The position numbers were made by a program, and so were the translations under genes. A stretch of 64,000 bases of DNA from assembly GCA_902794825.1 (NCBI GenBank), contig CADBIU010000012.1, positions 61,923 through 125,922 on the forward strand. The letters are read 5' to 3'. The DNA is from an uncultured Lachnospiraceae bacterium (GTDB taxonomy: Bacteria > Bacillota > Clostridia > Lachnospirales > Lachnospiraceae). Every line of letters starts with the position of its first letter. Position 1 is the first letter of the stretch. Positions 53,535 to 63,990 of this stretch are shown one piece after another. The notes beneath the pieces are model-generated. The model made no database searches and had not been told where the DNA came from. It saw nothing but the letters and a program-made list of their open reading frames with translations.

Positions 53535-55052
53535 CTATAACACAATTTCACCTTGGTTTGCAAGACTGTTTTGATCTCCGAAAAGTTTTCTTTTCCTTTC
53601 GATCATCTCATCTATATGATCGATATAGACAGACGCTTCCTTGGCGTCGTCGCATCTCTCGATCCGGCCGCCGGGAAAGACTCCTTTGGAAATGCTTCCT
53701 GCTCCCAGCGCCAGAATGGACTGTTTTTCTTCCATGATCAGGATATTGTATATCCCCGCCTTGCCTTCCCTGGCATAGCCCACGTTCTCAAAATTCCCGG
53801 ACATGTTCTTCTGCCTGTAGAGGTAATAGGGATGCATTCCCATGTCCGCCGCTCCCTTAGCGGCGATCTTCATGCTCTCGTCCGTGTTGTTGATCGACGA
53901 AAACCCGTTTTTCTCGATCCATTTCTGGAGCCTTGACGCCCGTTTGATCGCAAGAGAATGAACTGTCAGGTCGTCAGGTCCCAGTTCCCTGATCTTGTCG
54001 ATCGTGTACTGCACGTCGTCCCGCGTCTCTCCGGGAAGCCCCAGAATAATGTCCATGTTGATATTATCAAACCCCGCCTCCCTGGCGAGTCTGAAAGCTT
54101 CTTCTGTCTGCGCGGCGCTGTGCTGTCTTCCGATCAGTTTCAGCGTACTGTCCCGCATTGTCTGGGGGTTGACGCTGATCCTGCCGACTCCGCATTCTTT
54201 TAGGACCGCCAGTTTCTCCGCGTCGATACTGTCCGGTCTGCCGGCTTCCACCGTAAACTCCTGCAGCGCGGAAAGGTCAAAATACTGCCTGATCATTCCG
54301 ATAAGCCGCCTTGACTGCGAAGGTTCCAGGGTGGTGGGCGTCCCGCCGCCGATATAGAGTGTATCCAGTATTCTGCCCTCCATTAAGGGAGCGGAGGCTT
54401 CCATTTCCCTCTCAAGGGCGTCGAGGTATTCATCCACTCTGTCCCTCCAGGAAGTGAGCGGAAATGAAGTAAAGGAGCAGTACAAACAGGTCGTAGGGCA
54501 GAAAGGAATGCCGACATAGAGGCTGTATCCGTTTTCATAGTGAATACCGGAAAGGATCCTCCTCTCCCGCTCCGCGATCTCTGCTGCCAGTTCCGCCTTC
54601 TCGCGGCTCACAAGATGCTCCCTCTGCATATACAGAGCGGCCTCCTCGGGAGTATCGCCTCCCCGGAGCCTTCCCATGGCGATCTTGGTCGGCCTTATCC
54701 CGATCAATTCTCCCCAGGGCAGAGTTGTCCCTGTGTACTCCGAAAGCATCTCGTACAGCATATGCTTAGCAGCATTCTTGCAGGCAGGACTCTTCTGGTC
54801 AAAGACTGTTCCAGAAGGTGCTTCGATCTTTCTTATGAGCGGCCCGCGCGCCTCCCCTTCCGTAGCTCCCTCCGGCAGAAGGGCCATCTCGATATAGTTT
54901 TTGGAGAATTCGGCACGCAGAAAAGCCGGGTCAGGATACTTCCTTAAATCCGGCTCACCGACAAATACCTTAACTGTCTCCTGAGGATAAAACGCTTTCA
55001 GGAGAGAGTGTATTTCGTATCTATATAGTTCTATATTTTCTACAGCGATCAT
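53535..55052 (-). CDS. hemZ: HemZ-type radical SAM protein (coproporphyrinogen dehydrogenase-like)
   Basis: A radical SAM enzyme with the cluster motif GIPFCPTTCLYCSF near residue 175 and YIGGGTPTTLEP downstream, preceded by a long N-terminal region typical of HemZ. HemZ proteins are annotated as oxygen-independent coproporphyrinogen oxidases, but their activity is less certain than that of HemN. GTG at 55073 opens the frame seven codons earlier; the ATG at 55052 is taken, with weak ribosome-site support for either. It follows the MBL hydrolase by 30 bp. Confidence 0.9.
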   Translation of the reverse strand: MIAVENIELYRYEIHSLLKAFYPQETVKVFVGEPDLRKYPDPAFLRAEFSKNYIEMALLPEGATEGEARGPLIRKIEAPSGTVFDQKSPACKNAAKHMLYEMLSEYTGTTLPWGELIGIRPTKIAMGRLRGGDTPEEAALYMQREHLVSREKAELAAEIAERERRILSGIHYENGYSLYVGIPFCPTTCLYCSFTSFPLTSWRDRVDEYLDALEREMEASAPLMEGRILDTLYIGGGTPTTLEPSQSRRLIGMIRQYFDLSALQEFTVEAGRPDSIDAEKLAVLKECGVGRISVNPQTMRDSTLKLIGRQHSAAQTEEAFRLAREAGFDNINMDIILGLPGETRDDVQYTIDKIRELGPDDLTVHSLAIKRASRLQKWIEKNGFSSINNTDESMKIAAKGAADMGMHPYYLYRQKNMSGNFENVGYAREGKAGIYNILIMEEKQSILALGAGSISKGVFPGGRIERCDDAKEASVYIDHIDEMIERKRKLFGDQNSLANQGEIVL

Positions 55053-55082
55053 TTGTATCCAATCATTTTTCACGCGCGGGGC

Positions 55083-55733
55083 TCACCCGTGCACGAAAAA
55101 GTTATTTTTCTTCTCATATCCGATGCTCGTACTTCCCCCGTGTCCGCAATATACTTCCGTTTCGTCCGGAAGGACATAGAGTTTTGTGCGGATCGACTCG
55201 ATAAGGTCCTGCATATCGCCGGTGGGCAGATCTGTTCTTCCCACAGACTGTTCAAAGAGAGTATCTCCGCTGATGAGGATCGGTGCTCCGCCGGTCTCTT
55301 CGGCGTCAAAATAGTAACAGCAGCCGCCTTCAGTGTGTCCCGGCGTCGAGATCACGCGCATGGTCATGCCTGCTGCCGTGACTGTTTCTCCATCGATCAG
55401 ATAGCGGTCGGCAGTAACTGTGACCGGCCTTCTGATGTCGGCGGAACCGTTGAGATGAGGATCCTCGAGCAGGTCTTTTTCGAGCGCGCTGGCATATACC
55501 GGCGCTCCGCAAGCCTCTTTGAGGGCCTTAACGCCGCTTATATGATCAAAATGACCGTGAGTGAGAAAGATCGCCTCGATCTCAAGCCCCTGCTTCGTCA
55601 GTGCCTCGTAGAGTTCCCGTCCGTAATCGGCCGGGTCGAATATGATCGCCGCAGACTCCCCTTCTCTGTGAAGGTAATAAACGTTGGTCTGAACCATGCC
55701 GACCATGTAACTTCTGATCACTATCTTCTTCAT
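55083..55733 (-). CDS. MBL-fold hydrolase, glyoxalase II-like
   Basis: A 216-residue metallo-beta-lactamase-fold protein with THGHFDHISGVKAL near residue 58, STPGHTEGGCCY, SGDTLFEQSVGRTDLPTG and CGHGGSTSIGYEKKNNFF. This is the YcbL/glyoxalase II-like group; the substrate is unknown. It lies between relA (21 bp) and hemZ (30 bp), an order common in Clostridia, and is probably co-transcribed with them. Confidence 0.9.
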   Translation of the reverse strand: MKKIVIRSYMVGMVQTNVYYLHREGESAAIIFDPADYGRELYEALTKQGLEIEAIFLTHGHFDHISGVKALKEACGAPVYASALEKDLLEDPHLNGSADIRRPVTVTADRYLIDGETVTAAGMTMRVISTPGHTEGGCCYYFDAEETGGAPILISGDTLFEQSVGRTDLPTGDMQDLIESIRTKLYVLPDETEVYCGHGGSTSIGYEKKNNFFVHG

Positions 55734-55754
55734 TGATCCCCTCCGGCGGCCATA

Positions 55755-58061
55755 TCAGCCGTTTGTTCTCTTTACTGCCTGCACTCCGCGGATATTCTGG
55801 AGTTTTCCGCAGATCTCCTGCAGCTCTTTGGCGCTCTTGACCTCGAAGCTGATGGTCAGGGTCGCGATCCCGTGCTTGCTGGTCATGGTGTTGACTTTCA
55901 GTATATTGATATCTCTCTCCGAGAAGTTTCTCGTCACATCATTGAGCAGTCCCGCCCTGTCGTTGGCGTAGATATTTATCTCGCAGACAAAGCCGGCTTC
56001 TTTTTCATCCTCTGCGCCGTCAACCCAGGCCGCCTCAATGACCCTTCCCCTGTTTTCTTCATCAAGATTGACGACATTGACGCAGTCGGCCCTGTGGATC
56101 GAGACGCCGCGGCCCCTTGTCACAAATCCGACGATCTCATCTCCCGGAACGGGATTGCAGCATTTGGAGAATCTCACTGCCACGTCATGGATTCCCTTGA
56201 CAATAATGGAACTCTGTCCCTTACTGTGCATGTGCGGCTTGTGCTCGGAGATCTCCCTCAGCACTTCCTCATCCGTGATCTGCCTCTTGTGATCCTCTTC
56301 ATACAGTTCATGGAGTTTGTTGACGACCTGCCCTTCTCTGATACCGCCATGGCCGATCGCCGCAAGAACTGCGTCCCACTCCCTGAATCCGTATTTTTTC
56401 AGTACCGCTTCTTTGTATTCCGGTTTGAGCAGGTCTGAGAGAACATAGCCTTTGGACTTGCAGTATGAGAGCATGAGCTCTCTGCCCCTGCTGATGTTCT
56501 CTTCCTTCATCTCCCTTCTGAACCACTGGTTGATCTTATTGCGCGTCGAGGCGCTCCTTGCGATACTGAGCCAGTCGGGGCTTGGCCCCTTGGAGTTCTG
56601 GGACGTGATTATCTCGATCCGGTCGCCGTTTCTGATCTTATAATCTATATTGACGATCCTGCCGTTAACTCTGGCGCCGATCATTCTGTTGCCGACCGCA
56701 GAGTGAATGGAATAGGCAAAGTCAATGGGCGTAGATCCGGCGGGAAGGTTTTTGACCTCTCCTCTGGGGGTAAAACAATATACGCTGTCGGAGAACAGGT
56801 CCAGGTCGCTCTTTAAAAGATCCATGAACTCCCTGTTGTCCGACATGTCCCGCTGCCATTCAAGGATCTGGCGAAGCCAGGTCAGTTTCTCTTCTTCCTT
56901 GTTCTCGACCTTCTTTCCGTCAGACTGCTCTTTATATTTCCAGTGCGCCGCGATACCGTATTCAGCGGCCCTGTGCATCGCAAATGTCCGGATCTGGATC
57001 TCAAAGGGCTGGCCTGTGGGCCCGATCAGAGTCGTGTGCAGCGACTGGTACATATTGGGCTTTGGCATTGCGATGTAGTCCTTAAACCGCCCGGGGATCG
57101 GCTTGTACATCTCATGAATGATGCCCAGCGCCGCGTAGCAGTCCTTCACCGAATTCACGATGATCCTCACCGCGAAAAGATCATATATCTGGTCCAGGGC
57201 TTTTCCCTGATTGACCATTTTCTTATATATACTGAAAAAATGCTTGACTCGGCCGTCCACCTTGCCTTCGATGCCGGCTTCCTTGATATGCTCTGCGACT
57301 TCGACCGCGATCTCCTGGACATACCGCTCCCTTTCGGATTTGCGCTGTGCTACCTTCTCCACGAGGTCATAGTAAACGTCAGGCTTGAGATATTTGAGAG
57401 AAAGATCGTCCAGTTCCACCTTGATCATGGAAATACCGAGTCTGGACGCGATGGGCGAATAGATGTCGAGGGTTTCCTGAGCTATGCGTATCTGCTTCTC
57501 CGGAGGCATGTGCCCCAATGTGCGCATATTATGAAGGCGGTCCGCCAGTTTGATCAAAATGACGCGGATATCCTTGGCCATAGCGAGGAACATCTTTCGC
57601 AGGTTTCTGGCCTGCTCCTCCTGCTGGACCTGGGTCTTGTCCTGATAATCGCCGGAAAGCTTGAGTTTTTCCAGTTTGGTAACACCATCCACCAAAAGAG
57701 CGACATCAGAGCCGAACTGCTCCTCGATCTCCTCCCTGGTCATGATCGTATCTTCTACAACATCGTGAAGGAGACCCGCTGTGATCGTCTCCTTATCCAG
57801 CTCCAGATCTGCAAGGATCAATGCCACATAGAGCGGATGAATGATGTAGGGTTCCCCGGACTTGCGCTTCTGTCCCTCATGGGCTTTCCTGGCGACTTCA
57901 TATCCTTTCTCGATCAGAGAGATGTCGTCTGACGGATGGTATTTCCGGACACGGTCAATAACATCCGAATACAGTTCTTCCGGACTTAAATACTCTGCGA
58001 TATTCTCTATGGTGCCTCTGTCGAATTCTTCGAAGCCCCTTTTGACGATATTATCGGCCAT
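55755..58061 (-). CDS. relA: bifunctional (p)ppGpp synthetase/hydrolase RelA/SpoT
   Basis: The 768-residue enzyme makes and degrades (p)ppGpp. The HD hydrolase domain has KRKSGEPYIIHPLYVA and LLHDVVEDT; the synthetase domain has YKPIPGRFKDYIAMPKPNMY; TGS (FTPRGEVKNLPAGSTPIDFA) and a C-terminal ACT domain (DRAGLLNDVTRNFSERDINI) follow. Both catalytic halves look intact, so it is a Rel-type bifunctional enzyme. A near-consensus promoter (58113-58141) lies about 60 bases upstream, directly beside the 52-bp repeat array. Confidence 0.98.
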   Translation of the reverse strand: MADNIVKRGFEEFDRGTIENIAEYLSPEELYSDVIDRVRKYHPSDDISLIEKGYEVARKAHEGQKRKSGEPYIIHPLYVALILADLELDKETITAGLLHDVVEDTIMTREEIEEQFGSDVALLVDGVTKLEKLKLSGDYQDKTQVQQEEQARNLRKMFLAMAKDIRVILIKLADRLHNMRTLGHMPPEKQIRIAQETLDIYSPIASRLGISMIKVELDDLSLKYLKPDVYYDLVEKVAQRKSERERYVQEIAVEVAEHIKEAGIEGKVDGRVKHFFSIYKKMVNQGKALDQIYDLFAVRIIVNSVKDCYAALGIIHEMYKPIPGRFKDYIAMPKPNMYQSLHTTLIGPTGQPFEIQIRTFAMHRAAEYGIAAHWKYKEQSDGKKVENKEEEKLTWLRQILEWQRDMSDNREFMDLLKSDLDLFSDSVYCFTPRGEVKNLPAGSTPIDFAYSIHSAVGNRMIGARVNGRIVNIDYKIRNGDRIEIITSQNSKGPSPDWLSIARSASTRNKINQWFRREMKEENISRGRELMLSYCKSKGYVLSDLLKPEYKEAVLKKYGFREWDAVLAAIGHGGIREGQVVNKLHELYEEDHKRQITDEEVLREISEHKPHMHSKGQSSIIVKGIHDVAVRFSKCCNPVPGDEIVGFVTRGRGVSIHRADCVNVVNLDEENRGRVIEAAWVDGAEDEKEAGFVCEINIYANDRAGLLNDVTRNFSERDINILKVNTMTSKHGIATLTISFEVKSAKELQEICGKLQNIRGVQAVKRTNG

Positions 58062-58112
58062 ATTCGCGTTCTGATCCTTTCAGTTTTTATAAACTTTTAA
58101 TAAAGTACTGCC

Positions 58113-58141
58113 ATTATAAGATTATTTGCTTAGTCAGTCAA
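58113..58141 (-). promoter_or_regulatory. relA promoter
   Basis: TTGACT and a perfect TATAAT are separated by 17 bases on the minus strand, about 50 bases upstream of the relA ATG. Confidence 0.75.
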
Positions 58142-58160
58142 ATAAAATTGACAGATTACA

Positions 58161-58316
58161 ATGTGAGAATAGTCCGGCACCCTCGTCAGGAATGCTTCGC
58201 GTCTTGGCGGGGATGTGAAAATAATCCAGCACCCTCGTCAGGAATGCTTCGCATTTTAGCAGGGATGTGATAGTAATCCAGCACCCAAGTCCGTAATGCT
58301 TCGCATTACGGACTGT
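58161..58316 (+). repeat. three tandem 52-bp repeats
   Basis: Units begin ATGTGA at 58161, 58213 and 58265, exactly 52 bp apart. The shared core is AATCCAGCACCC (AGTCCGGCACCC in the first unit), followed by a hairpin on AATGC-TTC-GCATT. Units one and two differ at about eight sites, nearly all transitions; the third has diverged so that its hairpin is a perfect 12-bp stem (58288-58314). A further hairpin (58317-58350, GGGCGGCC ... GGCCGCCC) follows. The 370-bp spacer 58062-58431 holds nothing coding. Confidence 0.9.
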
Positions 58317-58369
58317 GGGCGGCCAGAGACGCTCCGCGTCTTGGCCGCCCCGAAAAAAAACAAAAAAAC

Positions 58370-58395
58370 GGTCCGGTAAGCGAGCTTACCGGACC
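58370..58395 (-). terminator. groEL terminator
   Basis: GGTCCGGTAAG and CTTACCGGACC form an 11-bp stem with a CGAG loop. On the minus strand GTTTTTTTGTTTTTTTT follows. It lies about 40 bases past the groEL stop. Confidence 0.9.
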
Positions 58396-58415
58396 TTATT
58401 TTTAGCTTTTTTTCG

Positions 58416-60063
<1,648 letters not shown>

Positions 60064-60091
60064 CTAAGTTTCAAAATATAGTCTGTCTGAT

Positions 60092-60376
60092 TTATTCGAT
60101 CACTGCCAGAATGTCATTCTGCTTGACGATAATGAACTTCTCATCCTCGAGCTTGACTTCTGTTCCCGCATACTTGGAATAGATGACCTTGTCGCCGGCC
60201 TTAACTTCCATCTTGATCTCCTTGCCGTCAACGACTCCGCCGGGGCCGACCGCGATGACTTCCGCCTGCTGGGGCTTTTCTTTCTCCTGTCCGGGAAGGA
60301 CAATGCCGGACTTTGTTGTCTGCTCCGCCTCAAGCTGCTTGAGAACGACTCTGTCTCCTAAAGGTACTAACTTCAT
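60092..60376 (-). CDS. groS: co-chaperonin GroES (10 kDa)
   Basis: GroES caps GroEL. The 94-residue protein has LVPLGDRVVLKQLEAEQTT at the N-terminus, the mobile loop SGIVLPGQEKEKP near residue 23, and GDKVIYSKYAGTEVKLED. It is preceded by a CIRCE operator and a promoter with TTGCAA and TATTAT. Confidence 0.98.
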   Translation of the reverse strand: MKLVPLGDRVVLKQLEAEQTTKSGIVLPGQEKEKPQQAEVIAVGPGGVVDGKEIKMEVKAGDKVIYSKYAGTEVKLEDEKFIIVKQNDILAVIE

Positions 60377-60432
60377 GTTTACGCCTCCTTATCATGCGTG
60401 AATGATTCATTTACATATTCAGCAATTTGTTG

Positions 60433-60459
60433 TTAGCACTCATTCATGTCGAGTGCTAA
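60433..60459 (-). promoter_or_regulatory. CIRCE operator (HrcA site) of groESL
   Basis: TTAGCACTC and GAGTGCTAA are separated by nine bases, a perfect match to the CIRCE consensus. It lies between the groES promoter -10 and start codon, where HrcA binding would block transcription. hrcA itself is not in the window. Confidence 0.97.
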
Positions 60460-60470
60460 CTCTAGTTGGT

Positions 60471-60499
60471 ATAATAGTTTTATCCACTTTTGTTTGCAA
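60471..60499 (-). promoter_or_regulatory. groESL promoter
   Basis: TTGCAA and TATTAT are separated by 17 bases on the minus strand; the CIRCE element begins 11 bases after the -10, overlapping the expected start of transcription. Confidence 0.7.
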
Positions 60500-60636
60500 C
60501 CGAATGAATCGTCGCTATTTACTCATATATCTCATTATTTCTCTTCATTTCTTCTGTTTTCTTTAAAATACTCATTCATCCCCTTTTTTCATATTTAATG
60601 CTTTTTTTTATACTTAATAAAAAATCATTATGCATA

Positions 60637-60665
60637 TTGAAAGACTATCCTCTTAGTGCTATAGT
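60637..60665 (+). promoter_or_regulatory. promoter of the 86-residue protein gene
   Basis: TTGAAA and TATAGT are separated by 17 bases on the plus strand, about 55 bases upstream of the ATG. A small GTAGT/ACTAC hairpin lies in the leader. The rest of the divergent spacer 60500-60636 is T-rich and holds no frame I trust. Confidence 0.7.
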
Positions 60666-60718
60666 ATATGTAGTTTTCGAGACTACTTGTAGTAATTTTC
60701 AAAAAAAGGAGGAGAGTT

Positions 60719-60979
60719 ATGACTGTTAAAGAGCTTAAGGCATTCTTCAAAGAACATCTTGTTCCTTCTCGTTTATATAATCTCAAGGGCGGTTCCCACG
60801 GCGGAAGGATCTGCCTGGGAAAGAACAAGGACAGCTGGGAAGTGTACTTCAGCGAAAAGAAGAGAAAGATCGGCCTCATGCAGTTCGCCACCGAGAGCGA
60901 GGCTTGCCAGCACATGATGGATGAGGTCCGAAAGGTCATGGAGCAGGTCTACGGCGTCACGTGGAAAGGTCTGGCATGA
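60719..60979 (+). CDS. uncharacterised 86-residue protein
   Basis: I do not recognise a named family, although it resembles short hypothetical proteins common in Lachnospiraceae. It is basic and compact: VKELKAFFKEHLVPSRLYN, a glycine-rich turn GGSHGGRICLG, a beta-like SWEVYFSEKKRKIGLMQF and a C-terminal helix ending VYGVTWKGLA. AAAAAGGAGGAGAG is an excellent ribosome site. With a near-consensus promoter and a strong terminator it looks like a well-expressed single gene, divergent from groESL. A nucleic-acid-binding role is only a guess from charge. Confidence 0.85.
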   Translation: MTVKELKAFFKEHLVPSRLYNLKGGSHGGRICLGKNKDSWEVYFSEKKRKIGLMQFATESEACQHMMDEVRKVMEQVYGVTWKGLA

Positions 60980-61023
60980 CTTGACGAACTATTGCATAAC
61001 ACAGAATGATCATTATTAAAAAA

Positions 61024-61052
61024 GGGACTTCCGATCGCGGCAGTCCCTTTTT
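61024..61052. terminator. bidirectional terminator
   Basis: GGGACT pairs with AGTCCC around CCG-ATCG-CGG. TTTTTATC follows on the plus strand and TTTTTTAATAATG on the minus strand, so it serves both the 86-residue protein gene and the GT2-GtrA gene. Confidence 0.85.
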
Positions 61053-61059
61053 ATCATAT

Positions 61060-62139
61060 TCAGCTTTTTTGCTTTTTAAACACGAATCTCTGCTGGATCG
61101 CATAACTGATAAAAAACAGCGCAGTATCCACAATCGCTTTTAAGAGAACCTCTATTCCATCCGGCCAGATTCTGGATAACCCCGTCACTAACAGCGCGCT
61201 GCAGGACATCTGAACAACAGCAAGCAGGAAATACTTGACCGCAGCTTTGCCGGAATCCTCATTACTTTTAAAGACGATCCTGTAATTGATCAGATAGTTG
61301 TAGACAGCAGATACCACTCTCGCGATCACTGTCGCATAAGTAATATACAACGCCGGCTGCTTCTGCTTAAGTAAACTGCAGGCTATTCCAAAGAGCAACA
61401 GATCCAGCAGGCACGCGGATACTGATGAAAATATATACTTAACAAACCGTTCACACAGAATGCGATATATTCTGATCGAGTCCTTTAGGGGATTAAAATG
61501 CGTCTGATGATTCTCTTTTGAATCATAGATCGTCTTGATCGGCACTTCGATAACGTCCATCTTATCAACAGCATCAATCAGCATTCTCATCTCATATTCA
61601 AAGCGCTCGCCTTTTACATTAAGCAGATCCGGCAAATACTCCCTTGGAACTGCCCTTAATCCGGTTTGTGTATCTGTAATATGAACGCCTGTAATGTACT
61701 CAAATACTTTTACCGTGAGATTGTTTCCCACTCTGCTCTTCCACGGGACATCTTCCTGGTCAAAAGTCCTGACACCCAGGACCATGCATTTCCTGTTCTT
61801 TAAGCTTGCGTCAATTACACGCTGTATGCACTCACATGTATGCTGGCCGTCAGAATCCGCTGTAACGACAAACTCCACGTCTTTATCATTGTTCAGTATA
61901 TACTCGAAAGCGGTCTTTAAAGCTCTTCCTTTTCCGCGGTTGACCTCATGCTGTAATACTGCTCCTCCGCTCGCTTTGACCGGCTCCGTTATGCTTTCAA
62001 AAATACTGTCGTACTCGCTGCCGCTTCCGTCATTTACAATATAGATCGGACCCAGGCCGTTATTCAATAAATCATTGACCAGACAGGTCAGTCTTTCGTC
62101 CGGCTCATAAGAAGGTATTACAATTGCTACTTTACTCAT
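61060..62139 (-). CDS. family 2 glycosyltransferase fused to GtrA-like membrane domain
   Basis: Residues 1-220 are a GT-A glycosyltransferase (VAIVIPSYEPDERL, YIVNDGSGSEYD, NRGKGRALKTAF, TADSDGQHTCECI) of the dolichyl-phosphate mannose/glucose synthase type. Residues 230-359 form four membrane spans of the GtrA type (VKYIFSSVSACLLDLLLFG ... ALFFISYAIQQRFVF). The fusion suggests that it makes a polyprenyl-phosphate sugar and helps flip it for envelope glycosylation. Its ATG follows directly on the stop codon of the membrane protein gene, with GAGGAT as ribosome site, so they are translationally coupled. Confidence 0.92.
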   Translation of the reverse strand: MSKVAIVIPSYEPDERLTCLVNDLLNNGLGPIYIVNDGSGSEYDSIFESITEPVKASGGAVLQHEVNRGKGRALKTAFEYILNNDKDVEFVVTADSDGQHTCECIQRVIDASLKNRKCMVLGVRTFDQEDVPWKSRVGNNLTVKVFEYITGVHITDTQTGLRAVPREYLPDLLNVKGERFEYEMRMLIDAVDKMDVIEVPIKTIYDSKENHQTHFNPLKDSIRIYRILCERFVKYIFSSVSACLLDLLLFGIACSLLKQKQPALYITYATVIARVVSAVYNYLINYRIVFKSNEDSGKAAVKYFLLAVVQMSCSALLVTGLSRIWPDGIEVLLKAIVDTALFFISYAIQQRFVFKKQKS

Positions 62140-63864
62140 TTACATATCCTCACGAATTATTACATCATTTCCGGCCTGTTCGGGATAGGTTTCACTTATC
62201 CACGCTTTGATCATTTCATTGTCTTTGTCATAAACAAAAATATACTTTGACGAAATGTTTTTCAGATCATCCGGATCATCGACAACTGCTGATGAGACAT
62301 CTCGGCTTTGGAATATATACTCCAGCAGATACTCAGCGAAATAGCCATCATCATAAGGAATAAGCATGCAGTAAGAATCATGCTTAGGTATAGCATAATC
62401 ATCCCTGTTTTTCTCGATCCACATACGTTCTTCATTATTTTTTACCGTTGCCGGGGCAAACTCAAGTTTCCCCTGGGAGATAAACGATAATGAAGCAATA
62501 CAAATGATGAGTATTCCGGCAGTCAGAGTTTTTATGTTCTCACTTATACTGCTGCTTGAAAACGATTTTAAAGCAAATGCTATATACAACATGAATATAG
62601 CTATAATGATCGTTTTTAAATATCTGTCACTGGAGGCAAGGCTTGTCGCCTCCCCGCCCGGCATGGAAAACAAATACATTCCGAGCATACCCAGCTGATA
62701 GCACACGTAAAAGATCAGCGTGAACAGAAAACAGTTCTTATAATCCTTCCAGTCATTCCTGCTGAAGAAAAACACGCAGCACCCGATTATTGCCGCAATA
62801 CCAAGCAGTGCTAATATGCCCCTTGATGTAAAAGACACTCTTGCCATACCGGTGCATATTGTCTTTATATCCTCTGCTGTTTTATCCCCGAACACTGACT
62901 TATAGTTTTCAACGGTCATCGCATGCTTTGTGGTTGCAGCTGTAGGAAAGACATACTTGCAATGCTTTTGCCATATCACTAATGTCAGGAAGGGAAATAA
63001 TGCCGCGCACAGATTATTAAGTCTGTTTGCCCCTTTCCAATACTGTTTTAAACAGACAGCCATTACTGCCGCGACAAAAAAGAGGCCTGAATTCTTGATC
63101 TGGATGAGCTGTATCAAATAGCACGACAGCAGCCAGAAATGCAGTTTATCGTTTTCATAAATACAATGCTTTTTTGCAAATAACAGTGCGCAGATACCCA
63201 CTGTCGGCAGGAGTGTATCTACCAGCAGGTCTCCGGGTTTAATGTTGTATGTAAGAACAAAGTTGACAAAAACAATGTACACTAAGTCAATCTTAAGACT
63301 TCTTTTCTGTACAAACGAAAACAAAGGTAAGAGCGCAGCAATAACCATATATGTCTGAGCCAGCATTTGCAAAGATTCACTCTTGCTGATCAAACTGGCA
63401 AAATAGTAAATATATACTGAGCTGCCAAGAGGATACTCCTGAAACTGTATCAAAGAACTCTCAAAGTTCGGGAAATGATTTACTTCCAGCATGTGGCGCA
63501 CTACCATAGCCCAATGCGAGAAATTGTCATAATGCGCAAATAATTTCCCTTTGACGCTAAAAGCCATGATGATCAGGATTATTAAAGAAGATATATAACC
63601 ATCATTAATATAGTCTTTTACAAACTTAAGGCTTTTGTTCTTCCACAGGCATACCGCAAACATCACAAGTCCCGCAAGATAGATCAGCTTTGAAACCTCA
63701 GGCAGGAGGTTTAGGATCCCGGAAAAGAACAGGATGGTCACCTGTAATGCGATCGTAAGGCTTGGCAGGAAGAAGAGGTCAACCTTATTATTCGCTGCTC
63801 TGCGAATCAGTTCAAAGGATCCTAAAGTCGAAAGACCAAAAAGCCCCATTCTGATTAGTGTCAT
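62140..63864 (-). CDS. polytopic membrane protein, possible GT-C glycosyltransferase
   Basis: The 574-residue protein has about 11-12 hydrophobic spans in the first 470 residues and an extracytoplasmic C-terminal region of about 100 residues. The first large outside loop has HYDNFSHWAMVVRHML near residue 111, with an acidic residue where GT-C enzymes keep their catalytic D/E, and EYPLGSSVYIYYFASL follows. Together with the adjacent GT2-GtrA enzyme this suggests transfer of a lipid-linked sugar outside the membrane. The family assignment is by shape only. Base composition is more A+T-rich than that of its housekeeping neighbours. Confidence 0.75.
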   Translation of the reverse strand: MTLIRMGLFGLSTLGSFELIRRAANNKVDLFFLPSLTIALQVTILFFSGILNLLPEVSKLIYLAGLVMFAVCLWKNKSLKFVKDYINDGYISSLIILIIMAFSVKGKLFAHYDNFSHWAMVVRHMLEVNHFPNFESSLIQFQEYPLGSSVYIYYFASLISKSESLQMLAQTYMVIAALLPLFSFVQKRSLKIDLVYIVFVNFVLTYNIKPGDLLVDTLLPTVGICALLFAKKHCIYENDKLHFWLLSCYLIQLIQIKNSGLFFVAAVMAVCLKQYWKGANRLNNLCAALFPFLTLVIWQKHCKYVFPTAATTKHAMTVENYKSVFGDKTAEDIKTICTGMARVSFTSRGILALLGIAAIIGCCVFFFSRNDWKDYKNCFLFTLIFYVCYQLGMLGMYLFSMPGGEATSLASSDRYLKTIIIAIFMLYIAFALKSFSSSSISENIKTLTAGILIICIASLSFISQGKLEFAPATVKNNEERMWIEKNRDDYAIPKHDSYCMLIPYDDGYFAEYLLEYIFQSRDVSSAVVDDPDDLKNISSKYIFVYDKDNEMIKAWISETYPEQAGNDVIIREDM

Positions 63865-63912
63865 GATTTATCTCCTTAAAAGTGCATATGTTTCTTTTGG
63901 GTTTTGAACCAA

Positions 63913-63990
63913 ATCGCCGACCTGTCGGCGATAGCCTGCCAAGTTTATCGACTACAATAAAGACTGCCTCTTGCCAAGGTGGTCTTTTTT
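63913..63990 (-). promoter_or_regulatory. structured leader upstream of the polysaccharide genes
   Basis: The last 136 bases contain a perfect hairpin ATCGCCGAC/GTCGGCGAT with a two-base gap (63913-63932) and a terminator-like stem AAGACTGCC/GGTGGTCTT (63960-63986; two G-U pairs) with TTTTTT on the plus side and CTTTATTG on the minus side. A good AAGGAGAT site precedes the membrane protein ATG. No gene is visible here. Confidence 0.5.

Noticed and set aside
58161-58316. CRISPR array
   Set aside because: The units are contiguous 52-bp tandem repeats with no unique spacers, and no cas genes are present.
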